From Amycolatopsis benzoatilytica AK 16/65 (GTDB lineage Bacteria > Actinomycetota > Actinomycetes > Mycobacteriales > Pseudonocardiaceae): DNA of 64,000 bases. The notes below the pieces were generated by a model. The model was given only the letters and a program-made list of their open reading frames with translations, was not told where the DNA came from and did not search any database. Shown here piece after piece: positions 42,227 to 50,566 of the stretch. The stretch covers positions 5,544,367 to 5,608,366 of the forward strand of contig NZ_KB912942.1 in the NCBI RefSeq assembly GCF_000383915.1. The letters run 5' to 3'. The position numbers and the translations under genes are program-made. The first letter of the stretch is position 1; the number at the start of each line of letters is the position of its first letter.

Positions 42227-42868
42227 ATGCGAGTCGTGATCGCCGAAGACGCAGTTCTGCTTCGGGCCGGGGTGATCCGGCTGCTCGCCGACGAGGGCAT
42301 CGAGACCGTCGCCGAGGTGGACAACGGCGACGACCTGCTCGGTGCGGTCACCGAGCACCGGCCCGATCTGGCGATCGTCGACGTCCGGATGCCGCCGACT
42401 TTCACCGACGAGGGGCTGCGGGCGGCGCTGGCCGCGCGCAAGGAGGTCTCCGGCCTGCCGGTGCTCGTGCTGTCGCAGTACGTCGAGGAGAGCTACGCCG
42501 TCGAACTGCTTTCCGGAGGCGCGGGCGGCGTCGGCTACCTGCTGAAAGAGCGGGTAGCCGATGTGGACGAGTTCCTCGACGCAGTCCGCCGGGTCGCCGG
42601 CGGCGGCACCGCGATCGACCCGGACGTCATCGCGCAGCTGATGGCGCGCGGCCGGCGCAACCCGCTGGACGCGCTCACCGCCCGCGAGTCGGAGGTGCTC
42701 GGTTTGATGGCGCAGGGCCTGTCGAACACGGCCATCGCGAACTCGCTCGTGGTGTCGCACGGAGCGGTGGAAAAGCACATCGGCAACATTTTCTCGAAGC
42801 TCGGCCTCGAGGCCAGTTCGGAGGAACACCGCCGGGTTCGCGCGGTGCTGACCTATCTCGGCCGGTAA
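42227..42868 (+). CDS. NarL/LuxR-family response regulator
   Basis: A 213-residue regulator with receiver acidic residues ED (7-8), phosphorylation site D52 (LAIVDVRMPP), the PTFTDEG insert after it common to this subgroup, and GYLLKERV for the conserved lysine. The LuxR helix-turn-helix is LTARESEVLGLMAQGLSNTAIA. It starts at ATG 42227 (a TTG directly before is less likely). It is the likely partner of the kinase encoded at 40926-42059. Confidence 0.94.
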   Translation: MRVVIAEDAVLLRAGVIRLLADEGIETVAEVDNGDDLLGAVTEHRPDLAIVDVRMPPTFTDEGLRAALAARKEVSGLPVLVLSQYVEESYAVELLSGGAGGVGYLLKERVADVDEFLDAVRRVAGGGTAIDPDVIAQLMARGRRNPLDALTARESEVLGLMAQGLSNTAIANSLVVSHGAVEKHIGNIFSKLGLEASSEEHRRVRAVLTYLGR

Positions 42869-42923
42869 CCCTCACTCGAACTGACGGCAGCCCCGGCTCG
42901 GGGGTCTCGCCTACCATGGACCG

Positions 42924-43172
42924 ATGCCGTCCGAACCGAGCGACGAGACCCCGATGTCCGACCGTTGCGTCCGCTTTCTCGGCGGCCCGCTCGACGGCCG
43001 GGTGCAGGAGCTGTCGGACGAGCAGCCGGTTCCGGGCACTGTGGTGCGGCACATCCACTTGCACGGCGGGCCGAAGATCGAAACCCGGTACGAGCTCGGC
43101 CTGACCGAGCACGGCTGGGCGTACCGGGTGCAGGCGCACGAGTCCGAGCCGGAGCCGGACACCCTGCCCTGA
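42924..43172 (+). CDS. Small acidic protein of unknown function
   Basis: An 82-residue hydrophilic protein with the compact beta-rich centre CVRFLGGPLDGRVQEL and IHLHGGPKIETRYELG, ending in an acidic tail ESEPEPDTLP. The pattern FxGGPxDGR is known from small uncharacterised actinobacterial and phage proteins. The start may be ATG 42924 or the internal ATG at 42954 (MSDRCVRFLG). It stands alone between the response regulator and the acyltransferase gene. No function can be assigned. Confidence 0.6.
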   Translation: MPSEPSDETPMSDRCVRFLGGPLDGRVQELSDEQPVPGTVVRHIHLHGGPKIETRYELGLTEHGWAYRVQAHESEPEPDTLP

Positions 43173-43290
43173 GCAGCGGTTTCCGTGCCGGGTAGGGCAA
43201 ACCCCACCGAGCGCCTCCTGCTGACCGGAGCGTGAAGTCGGCGGCCTGCACCGCTGTTTCCGGGCCGGGGAACCGGCAGGCTCTTGAGTC

Positions 43291-44586
43291 ATGACGACGA
43301 GCCAGCTGCGACCCGGCAGCACCCGGGCGACCCGGGACATCTTCCTCGACGTGGTACGGGCCGGGGCGATCCTCCTGGTGGTCGCACAGCACTGGATGAT
43401 GCCGGTGCTTTCCTTCTCCGGCACCACTCTCGCCACCGGCAACGCCCTCGCGACGCCCGGCTGGTGGATCATCACGTGGGCCTCGCAAGTGATGCCTCTG
43501 GTGTTCTTCGCCGGCGGTGCCGCGAACCTGATTTCCCTGCGCCGCGCCACCTCCACCCGCGACTGGTTCGCCGGGCGCGTGCGCCGGCTGCTGATTCCGG
43601 TGCTGCCGCTGCTGGCCGTCTGGCTCGTGGTGCCAGACCTGTTGCGCGGCATCGGAGTTCCCGGTCAACCGGTCCAGGTGGCCAGCGCGATCGCCGCACA
43701 GCTGCTCTGGTTCCTCTCCGTTTACCTGCTCACCGTGCTGCTCACCCCGTTGATGGTCGCCGCGCACCGCCGCTGGGGCCTGGCGGTGCCCGCGGTACTG
43801 GCCGCTCTCGGCGTTCTCGTCGACGTCGCCCGCTTCTCCGACCTCGGCATGATCGGCTACGCCAACGCGGTCATCGTCTGGGTTGCCGTGCACCAGCTCG
43901 GTTTCCACTACGTCGAAGGCAGGCTCGGCTCGCTGACCCGCCGCGCCGCGCTCGTCCTGTCCGCCGCCGGCTTCGGCGTGACGGCGTTGCTGGTCGCGTT
44001 CGGCCCGTACCCGGCGAGCATGATCGGGATGCCGGGCGCGCCGGTGTCGAACATGAGTCCGCCCACCGTGCTGCTGCTGTTCCTGGCGTTCGGCCAGATC
44101 GGTTTCCTGCTGGCGTTCCGCGACAAGCTGATCTCGCTGCCCCGGGTCACCGCGGCGCTCAGCTGGCTCGCCCCGCGAACCATGTCGGTCTACCTGTGGC
44201 ACATGCCGGCCCTGGTCGTGGTGTCCGGCGTGACGGTCTTCGGACTGCGGTACTCGACGCCGGAGCCGGGCAGTTCGCTCTGGTTCCTGATGGCACCCGC
44301 TTGGGTCCTCGTCTGCGGCCTGGTCCTGCTGGGCCTGTTGCGGATGTTCGACCGCTTCGAAACCCAGCCGGACAGCCTGGTGGTGACCGCACGGACGCCG
44401 CAGCTGGTGCTCGCCGGCCTGCTCGCCTCCGGCGGCCTGCTCGGCCTGGCCGCGCACGGGTTCGCGCCGCTGAGCGACGGCCTGCTGACCGGGCCGGTGC
44501 CGTGGGTGGCGCTGATCGCGGCCGGGTTCACGCTGGCCGGGCGTCAGGTTTCGCTGCCCCGGCCGCTGGTGGCGGTCAGACGCTGA
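43291..44586 (+). CDS. Membrane acyltransferase (acyltransferase-3 family)
   Basis: A 431-residue multi-spanning protein of the OafA/Acyltransferase_3 family, with ten or more hydrophobic helices. The N-terminal signature is RDIFLDVVRAGAILLVVAQHWMMPV, where the His is part of the family active site. It also has RVRRLLIPVLPLLAVW and APRTMSVYLWHMPALVV, the latter being typical of the last conserved helix. Such enzymes O-acylate cell-wall polymers or secondary metabolites. No surfactant or polysaccharide cluster is nearby, so the acceptor is unknown. Its 3' end overlaps the convergent amidohydrolase gene by 11 bp. Confidence 0.9.
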   Translation: MTTSQLRPGSTRATRDIFLDVVRAGAILLVVAQHWMMPVLSFSGTTLATGNALATPGWWIITWASQVMPLVFFAGGAANLISLRRATSTRDWFAGRVRRLLIPVLPLLAVWLVVPDLLRGIGVPGQPVQVASAIAAQLLWFLSVYLLTVLLTPLMVAAHRRWGLAVPAVLAALGVLVDVARFSDLGMIGYANAVIVWVAVHQLGFHYVEGRLGSLTRRAALVLSAAGFGVTALLVAFGPYPASMIGMPGAPVSNMSPPTVLLLFLAFGQIGFLLAFRDKLISLPRVTAALSWLAPRTMSVYLWHMPALVVVSGVTVFGLRYSTPEPGSSLWFLMAPAWVLVCGLVLLGLLRMFDRFETQPDSLVVTARTPQLVLAGLLASGGLLGLAAHGFAPLSDGLLTGPVPWVALIAAGFTLAGRQVSLPRPLVAVRR

Positions 44587-45469
44587 GCAGCTTCGCGGGG
44601 GTGTCGTGCAGTACCGCCCGCAGGAACGGCTCGCCCAGGCGATCGTCGGCTGCCCAGCCGGCGATCGCCTGCAGCTGTGTCGCGTACGAGTACGGAATGT
44701 TCGGGAAGTCGGTGCCGAGCACGATCCGGTCGGCGTACTCGGCGAGCCGGGCGGTCCAATCCGCCGGAAGCGGCGAGATGGCTTCCACGAACGGCACCCC
44801 GACCATGGTGGTGTCGAGATGCACGCGCGGATAGCGGGCCATCAACTCGAACGCGGCGTGGAACTCGGGCATCGCCGAGTGCGCGAGGACCGCGGTCAGC
44901 CGCGGATGCCGCCGCAGCACCTCCTCGAACACGTCGAGCCCGGTGAAGTCGCCGGGCCGCGGACCGTGTCCACAATGGATCACCACCGGGACGCCGGACT
45001 CCGCCAACGCGCCCCACACCGGATCGAGGAACTCGTTGCGCGGGTCGTACGCGCCGACCTGCACGTGCGACTTGAAACACCGGGCACCGGCGCGAAGCGC
45101 GGCGTCCACAGAGGACGCCGCCGCTGGCTCCGGGTAGAACGTGCCGGTGGGCACCGCGTCCGGCACCTGCTCGGCGAACTCCAGCGCCCACGAGGTGAGC
45201 CATTCGGCCATGCCCGGCTTGTGCGGGTACACCAGCGGCGCGAACCGCTTCACGCCCAGCGCGCGCAGCGTCTCGATCCGCTCCGCCTCGGACGTGCGGT
45301 AATGCACCGGCCAGGCCATGCCGTAGTGCTGCTCGGCCAGGTCGAAGTACGCCCACACCTTGTCCATCACCGGCTTCGGCAGGAAATGAACGTGCAGGTC
45401 GACGATCCCGTCGAGGCCGAGGCCGGCGAGCCAGGCCGGCACGTCGGCGTCGGTGGCCGGTCCGGGCAT
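44576..45469 (-). CDS. Amidohydrolase-2 family metal-dependent hydrolase
   Basis: A 297-residue TIM-barrel amidohydrolase. Metal-binding His residues appear in IVDLHVHFLPKPV; further catalytic segments are VPVVIHCGHGPRPG, VLAHSAMPEF and VLGTDFPNIPYSYATQL, the final Asp being the general base. The family includes decarboxylases and lactonases of small aromatic acids. ATG 45469 overlaps the smpB stop by one base (TGATG; a GTG just upstream is also possible). The coupling to smpB suggests co-translation, although no functional link is known. Confidence 0.88.
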   Translation of the reverse strand: MPGPATDADVPAWLAGLGLDGIVDLHVHFLPKPVMDKVWAYFDLAEQHYGMAWPVHYRTSEAERIETLRALGVKRFAPLVYPHKPGMAEWLTSWALEFAEQVPDAVPTGTFYPEPAAASSVDAALRAGARCFKSHVQVGAYDPRNEFLDPVWGALAESGVPVVIHCGHGPRPGDFTGLDVFEEVLRRHPRLTAVLAHSAMPEFHAAFELMARYPRVHLDTTMVGVPFVEAISPLPADWTARLAEYADRIVLGTDFPNIPYSYATQLQAIAGWAADDRLGEPFLRAVLHDTPAKLLSV

Positions 45470-45951
45470 CACTCCGTGAACCGGCCCTTCAACGCCCGCC
45501 CCATGGCGCGGCTGATGTCCTTCTGCGCGTCGCGCTTGGCGATCGACTGGCGCTTGTCGTATGCCTTCTTGCCCTTCGCCAGCGCGAGCTCGACCTTGAC
45601 CTTGCCGTCCTTGAAGTACATCGACAGCGGGACGAGCGAAAGGCCGCTCTCCTTGGTCTTGCCGATCAGCCGTTCGATCTCGCTCTTGTGCAGCAGCAGC
45701 TTTCGCGTGCGCCGCGGCATGTGGTTGGTCCAAGTGCCCTGGGTGTACTCGGGGATGTGGACGTTGCGCAGCCACACCTCGCCGTCGTCCACCGTCGCGA
45801 AGGCGTCCACCAGCGAAGCCTTGCCTGCCCGCAGGCTCTTGACCTCGGTGCCCTGGAGCACCATCCCGGCCTCGTAGGTGTCCAGGATGGAGTAGTCGTG
45901 CCGAGCCTTGCGGTTCGACGCGATGACCTTCTGTCCACGTTCCTTGGGCAT
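45469..45951 (-). CDS. smpB: SsrA-binding protein SmpB
   Basis: A 160-residue protein that carries tmRNA into the stalled ribosome. The OB-fold segments are [29 protein letters not shown], the tmRNA-binding [10 protein letters not shown] and [23 protein letters not shown]; the C-terminal basic helix ([23 protein letters not shown]) mimics mRNA in the decoding centre. ATG 45951 is used ([16 protein letters not shown]); a longer in-frame start lacks family conservation. It belongs to a minus-strand set prfB-ftsE-ftsX-smpB seen in many actinobacteria. The tmRNA gene is 5.4 kb away. Confidence 0.97.
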   Translation of the reverse strand: MPKERGQKVIASNRKARHDYSILDTYEAGMVLQGTEVKSLRAGKASLVDAFATVDDGEVWLRNVHIPEYTQGTWTNHMPRRTRKLLLHKSEIERLIGKTKESGLSLVPLSMYFKDGKVKVELALAKGKKAYDKRQSIAKRDAQKDISRAMGRALKGRFTE

Positions 45952-46011
45952 ACCGACCACTTTACGTGGCCGCCAGGGTGCCAAGCACGCCGGTTTCGCG
46001 CCGGAACGACG

Positions 46012-46042
46012 AACCGCCCGGCGAAGGAGTTCGCCGGGCGGT
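46012..46042 (-). terminator. Hairpin after ftsX
   Basis: Perfect 13-base arms ACCGCCCGGCGAA and TTCGCCGGGCGGT with a 4-base loop lie 18-48 bp after the ftsX stop (minus strand), before smpB. No U-tract follows, so it may only partly stop transcription into smpB. Confidence 0.65.
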
Positions 46043-46059
46043 CCGCATGGTTCGGCGGG

Positions 46060-46953
46060 TCAGTGGCGCACGTACAACCGCAGCGTCACGTAGCCGGTGA
46101 TCGCCGAGATCACGATCGACACGGCGAGCAGGATCGGCGCGACCGGGAACAGCACTTCGAGCGTGGTGATCTGCGGGAACACCTCGCCGGTGAACACGGT
46201 GTCGAGGAAGGACAGCTTCGTGAGCAGCAGGAACACCACCCCGAGCACCGCACCGACCGTGCCCGCGACCACCGCCTCCAGCAGGAACGGCAGCTGGGTA
46301 TACCACCGCGTCGCGCCCACCAGGCGCATGATGCCGACTTCGGTCCGCCTCGTGAACGCGGAGACCTGAATGGTGTTGGCGATCAGCAGGAGGGCGGCGA
46401 CGGCCATGATGAGCGCCATCACGAAGGCGATGTTCCGGACGCCGTTGAAGACGTTGAACACCCGGTCCAGGAACTTCTTCTGGTCGTCGACCTTCTTGAC
46501 GCCGGGCTTGCCGGTGTACTGCTGGATGATCGCGTCCGAGCGGTCCGGGTCCTTCAGCTTGACCTGCAGCGACGCCGGCAGCGCCTCCGGACCGGCGAGC
46601 TCGAGCAGCTCGGGCTGGCTGGCGAAGATCTTCTTGAACCGGTCGTAGGCCTGGTCTCGGTTCTCGAAGACGACCGATTCCACGCCGGGGTTGTTCTGCA
46701 GCGACTGGCGCAGCCCGCCGCAGAGTGCCTGCGTGCAGTTCTTGTCGTTCGCGCTCACGTCGTCGACCAGCGTGATCGACACTTCGACTTCGGCGAGGAA
46801 GTTCGCCTTCATCTTGTCGATCGTGCGCACGGCCAGCAGGCCGCCGCCGAGCATGGCGAGCGAGACCGCGGTGGTGAGGATCATCGCGATGGTCATCGTG
46901 ACGTTCCGGCGCAACCCGGTGACGACCTCGCTGAAGACGAAACTGGCTCGCAT
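46060..46953 (-). CDS. ftsX: Cell division protein FtsX
   Basis: A 297-residue membrane protein with the FtsX topology: an N-terminal helix (residues about 20-42), a long extracytoplasmic domain (about 45-170, with a Cys pair in NCTQALCGGLRQSL), and three C-terminal helices. The SAFTRRTEVGIMRLVGATRWY segment is the conserved cytoplasmic loop that meets FtsE. FtsEX controls peptidoglycan hydrolases at the septum (RipC-type in mycobacteria). It follows ftsE by 46 bp. Confidence 0.96.
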   Translation of the reverse strand: MRASFVFSEVVTGLRRNVTMTIAMILTTAVSLAMLGGGLLAVRTIDKMKANFLAEVEVSITLVDDVSANDKNCTQALCGGLRQSLQNNPGVESVVFENRDQAYDRFKKIFASQPELLELAGPEALPASLQVKLKDPDRSDAIIQQYTGKPGVKKVDDQKKFLDRVFNVFNGVRNIAFVMALIMAVAALLLIANTIQVSAFTRRTEVGIMRLVGATRWYTQLPFLLEAVVAGTVGAVLGVVFLLLTKLSFLDTVFTGEVFPQITTLEVLFPVAPILLAVSIVISAITGYVTLRLYVRH

Positions 46954-46999
46954 CGCTCTCGTGATTCCTTGGGTCGGGGCGGAAAAGGGGGCGGGTGCG

Positions 47000-47689
47000 T
47001 CAGCGGCCGATGCCGTAGACGCCGCGGGCGTCGTCGCGGATCACGCGACCGAGCTGCAGCTCGACGACCCGCCGCCGCATCGAGTCCACGATGGAATGGT
47101 CGTGCGTGGCCATCAGCACCGTGGTGCCGGTGCGGTTGATCCGCTCCAGCAGCAGCATGATGTCCTGGCTGGTGTCCGGGTCCAGGTTCCCGGTCGGCTC
47201 GTCGGCGAGCAGCACGAGCGGCCGGTTCACGAACGCGCGGGCGATCGCGACGCGTTGCTGCTCGCCGCCGGAGAGCTCGTTGGGCAGCCGGTCGGCCTTG
47301 CCGTCGAGGCCGACGAGTTCGAGCACCTCGGGCACGACCTTGCGGATCGTGGGCCGGGGCTTGCCGATGACCTCGAGCGCGAACGCGACGTTTTCCGCGA
47401 CGGTCTTGTTGGCCAGCAGCCGGAAGTCCTGGAACACGCAGCCGATGGTCTGGCGCAGCCGGGGGACGCGGCGCCGGGCGAGCTTGGCGACGTCGAAGTT
47501 CGACACCATGACGCGGCCCTTGGAGGGAACCTCTTCGCGCAGCAGCAGCCGCAGGAACGTCGACTTCCCGGAGCCGGACGGGCCGATGAGGAAGACGAAC
47601 TCACCCTTGTCGATCTCGACCGACACCCGTTCGAGGGCGGGACGGGTCGAGGTCTTGTAGACCTTGGAAACCTCTTCGAGCCGGATCAC
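47000..47689 (-). CDS. ftsE: Cell division ATP-binding protein FtsE
   Basis: A 229-residue ABC ATPase. Walker A is [10 protein letters not shown]-loop VFQDFRLL, signature [14 protein letters not shown], Walker [13 protein letters not shown] and H-loop [21 protein letters not shown] is the usual FtsE start. With FtsX it forms the complex that activates cell wall hydrolases during division. It precedes ftsX on the same strand in the classic order. Confidence 0.97.
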   Translation of the reverse strand: MIRLEEVSKVYKTSTRPALERVSVEIDKGEFVFLIGPSGSGKSTFLRLLLREEVPSKGRVMVSNFDVAKLARRRVPRLRQTIGCVFQDFRLLANKTVAENVAFALEVIGKPRPTIRKVVPEVLELVGLDGKADRLPNELSGGEQQRVAIARAFVNRPLVLLADEPTGNLDPDTSQDIMLLLERINRTGTTVLMATHDHSIVDSMRRRVVELQLGRVIRDDARGVYGIGR

Positions 47690-47773
47690 GGTTCGGCATA
47701 CTACCCATGGGCCGCGTTAAGCCCTGGTTGCCGGTGCCTTGCGTCACGCGCAGTGCACCGGCCGCCACCGCGA

Positions 47774-48886
<1,113 letters not shown>

Positions 48887-48894
48887 GGTTACGG

Positions 48895-48928
48895 CAAAAC
48901 CCGCGACCGGTTGCGAACCGGTCGCGGG
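48895..48928 (-). terminator. Intrinsic terminator after the PadR-family gene
   Basis: On the minus strand CCCGCGACCGGTT and AACCGGTCGCGGG pair around CGC and are followed by TTTT. It starts 14 bp after the PadR stop and ends 9 bp before the prfB start codon. Confidence 0.85.
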
Positions 48929-48941
48929 GCCGTGACCCGGA

Positions 48942-49442
48942 TCAGGTCTGCGGGATGGAGTCGAGCAGCTTCAGGGCAGCCTTGGCCTGCGCCTGGGCGA
49001 ACTCGGCGACTGCCTTCGCGTAGGGGCCTTCGGCCGCCTTGGCGGCGGTCTTGGCCTCCTCGAGCTGCCCCTGGTAGGTGGCGCGGGCGCTGTCGAGCAG
49101 GGCGGTGCGCTGCTTGGCGGTCAGCGAGCCGGCATGCACGAGCCGCAGGATGAGCGGGCTGCGCAGGTGGTCGGGGCCGGCCTCGGACGTGAGCCACGTC
49201 TTGAAGGCCTTCTTGCCCGCCGCGGTGAGCACGTATTGCTGGCTCGAGCGCGGCCCCTGCTTGCCGAGCCGGACGAGGCCCTCTTTGGAGAGCGCCGGGA
49301 GCTCGCGGTAGACCTGGCTGCGGGTGACACTGAAGAAGGCGCCGAAGCGCTCGTCGGCGCCCGACACGAGCTGCCCGCCGGTGGCGGGACCGTCGTGAAG
49401 CAGGCCGAGAAGAGCGGCGGCGGTTGCATTCAATTCGGACAC
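48942..49442 (-). CDS. PadR-family transcriptional regulator
   Basis: A 166-residue regulator with a PadR winged helix ([23 protein letters not shown], then [25 protein letters not shown]) and the wing [18 protein letters not shown], followed by a C-terminal helical dimer domain ([23 protein letters not shown]). I use GTG 49442 ([13 protein letters not shown]), since it begins right at the conserved fold; an ATG at 49499 would add 19 residues through a palindrome-rich stretch. The upstream region (49472-49555) has several TGTCCAC-type sites that may serve autoregulation. The effector is unknown. Confidence 0.85.
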   Translation of the reverse strand: MSELNATAAALLGLLHDGPATGGQLVSGADERFGAFFSVTRSQVYRELPALSKEGLVRLGKQGPRSSQQYVLTAAGKKAFKTWLTSEAGPDHLRSPLILRLVHAGSLTAKQRTALLDSARATYQGQLEEAKTAAKAAEGPYAKAVAEFAQAQAKAALKLLDSIPQT

Positions 49443-49471
49443 CCCTCTACCGTCCCACTTAATTCCCGCTG

Positions 49472-49555
49472 TGTCCACAGTGGTCAAGACTGAGTCCATT
49501 GTGGCCACGAAATACCCACGTTCAGCCCAGTCCTTCAGCATGTCCACTTTAGACA
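49472..49555. promoter_or_regulatory. Cluster of TGTCCAC-type inverted repeats upstream of the PadR gene
   Basis: TGTCCACAGTGGTCA (49472-49486) is a palindrome with one mismatch; TGTGGCCAC near 49500 and TGTCCACTTTAGACA near 49541 are related. Their spacing upstream of the regulator suggests an autoregulatory operator, possibly also over the divergent tRNA promoter. Confidence 0.35.
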
Positions 49556-49761
49556 AAGACACGCTCCGCAACCCCCGCCGAAACGATCACCGCCGGACAC
49601 CACCACCCGAGCGACGGCCAAACAGCCCAGCCCACCCGTCCGCCCGCCCCACGCCGACCGGCCCCCAGGCCGCCTCCACCCGCAAAATCCGGCGAACGGG
49701 ACCCCTGACCAGCCAAGACACCGTTAACGGGGGGTGCCTAAAACCTGCTGCGACAGGCGTG

Positions 49762-49767
49762 TAATCT
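49762..49767 (+). promoter_or_regulatory. Probable -10 element of the tRNA-fMet promoter
   Basis: TAATCT lies 15-20 bp before the mature tRNA 5' end, a good distance for a short leader. A convincing -35 hexamer is not visible at the ideal spacing. Confidence 0.35.
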
Positions 49768-49781
49768 TACTTTCACAACGA

Positions 49782-49855
49782 CGCGGGGTGGAGCAGCTCG
49801 GTAGCTCGCTGGGCTCATAACCCAGAGGTCGCAGGTTCAAATCCTGTCCCCGCTA
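49782..49855 (+). tRNA. Initiator tRNA-fMet (CAT), copy 1
   Basis: A 74-nt cloverleaf beginning CGCGGGGTGGAGCAGCTCGG and ending CCCCGCTA, CCA not encoded. Anticodon CAT is at 49816-49818. The acceptor end has an unpaired C1 opposite U72, and the anticodon stem carries three G-C pairs (GGG/CCC), both marks of initiator tRNA. A terminator follows at 49860-49900. Confidence 0.97.
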
Positions 49856-49859
49856 CTTC

Positions 49860-49900
49860 AGACTGAAGGCTCGTGCATCCGCACGAGCCTTCAGTCTTTT
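49860..49900 (+). terminator. Intrinsic terminator of tRNA-fMet copy 1
   Basis: Perfect 17-base arms AGACTGAAGGCTCGTGC and GCACGAGCCTTCAGTCT with an ATCC loop are followed by TTTT, a classical terminator five bases after the tRNA. Confidence 0.93.
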
Positions 49901-50312
49901 CCGCATCGGAACTCTCCGCCCCCTCGCCCGCCGCCACGCTCCGCAGACGCGGACTATCGCGCGGATGAGCCAACGGCACCGCACCGCCGACGGGCACGCG
50001 CCTTTCGCAGCCCGATCCGCACGAGCCTCCCCGCACCGCCCCGTCCGGGACGACCGAGGGGCGCAGGTCGCTCAGCGGCCCACCCGCCCCGCCGTGGCGA
50101 CCTGGCTCGCGCCAGCCAGGCTCAAGCCGCCGACCGGTACAGCCACGCCCCAGACCGCCACCCAGCCTTCGAACAACCCCAAGGTCTGAACCACTGAACC
50201 CGACGCACCCGCGACCTGGGCCGCGCACCACAATTCCTGCAGCCCCAGGCACAACCGAAAGCCAGTCGCCGCCCCCCCAACCGCACCCCGAATCGGAACG
50301 CAACCCCGACCC

Positions 50313-50369
50313 GGGGGGTCCAGGGGGGGGCACCCCCCTGGCGGGGGTCTGGGGGTTCGACCCCCAGGG
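50313..50369. repeat. G-rich tandem hairpin element between the two tRNA genes
   Basis: Two hairpins lie side by side: CCAGGGGGG with CCCCCCTGG, and CTGGGGGT with ACCCCCAG around a TCG turn. Runs of five to eight G occur on the plus strand. It sits in the 49901-50379 stretch, in which I see no credible gene. Similar G-rich repeats are common in actinobacterial intergenic DNA. Confidence 0.7.
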
Positions 50370-50379
50370 ACAAAACGAA

Positions 50380-50417
50380 AGAGGCGTGACTCGCGATTTC
50401 CGCGAGTACACGCCTCT
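50380..50417 (-). terminator. Terminator of tRNA-fMet copy 2
   Basis: On the minus strand AGAGGCGTG-T-ACTCGCG pairs with CGCGAGT-CACGCCTCT (one bulged T) around GAAAT and is followed by a T-rich stretch TTCGTTTTG. It starts 9 bp after the tRNA end. Confidence 0.85.
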
Positions 50418-50425
50418 GACCTCTG

Positions 50426-50499
50426 TAGCGGGGACAGGATTTGAACCTGCGACCTCTGGGTTATGAGCCCAGCGAGCTACCGAGCTGCTCCACCCCGCG
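50426..50499 (-). tRNA. Initiator tRNA-fMet (CAT), copy 2
   Basis: The same 74-nt sequence as copy 1 on the opposite strand, with identical anticodon, C1-U72 mismatch and three G-C anticodon-stem pairs. The two genes are convergent, 570 bp apart, each with its own, different terminator. The pair forms a long inverted repeat. Confidence 0.97.
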
Positions 50500-50566
50500 T
50501 CGTAGGACCTACTTTACGCCAGGCTTTCCGCCTGGCGCAAAGCAGGTGCCCATTAGGTAACAGACG

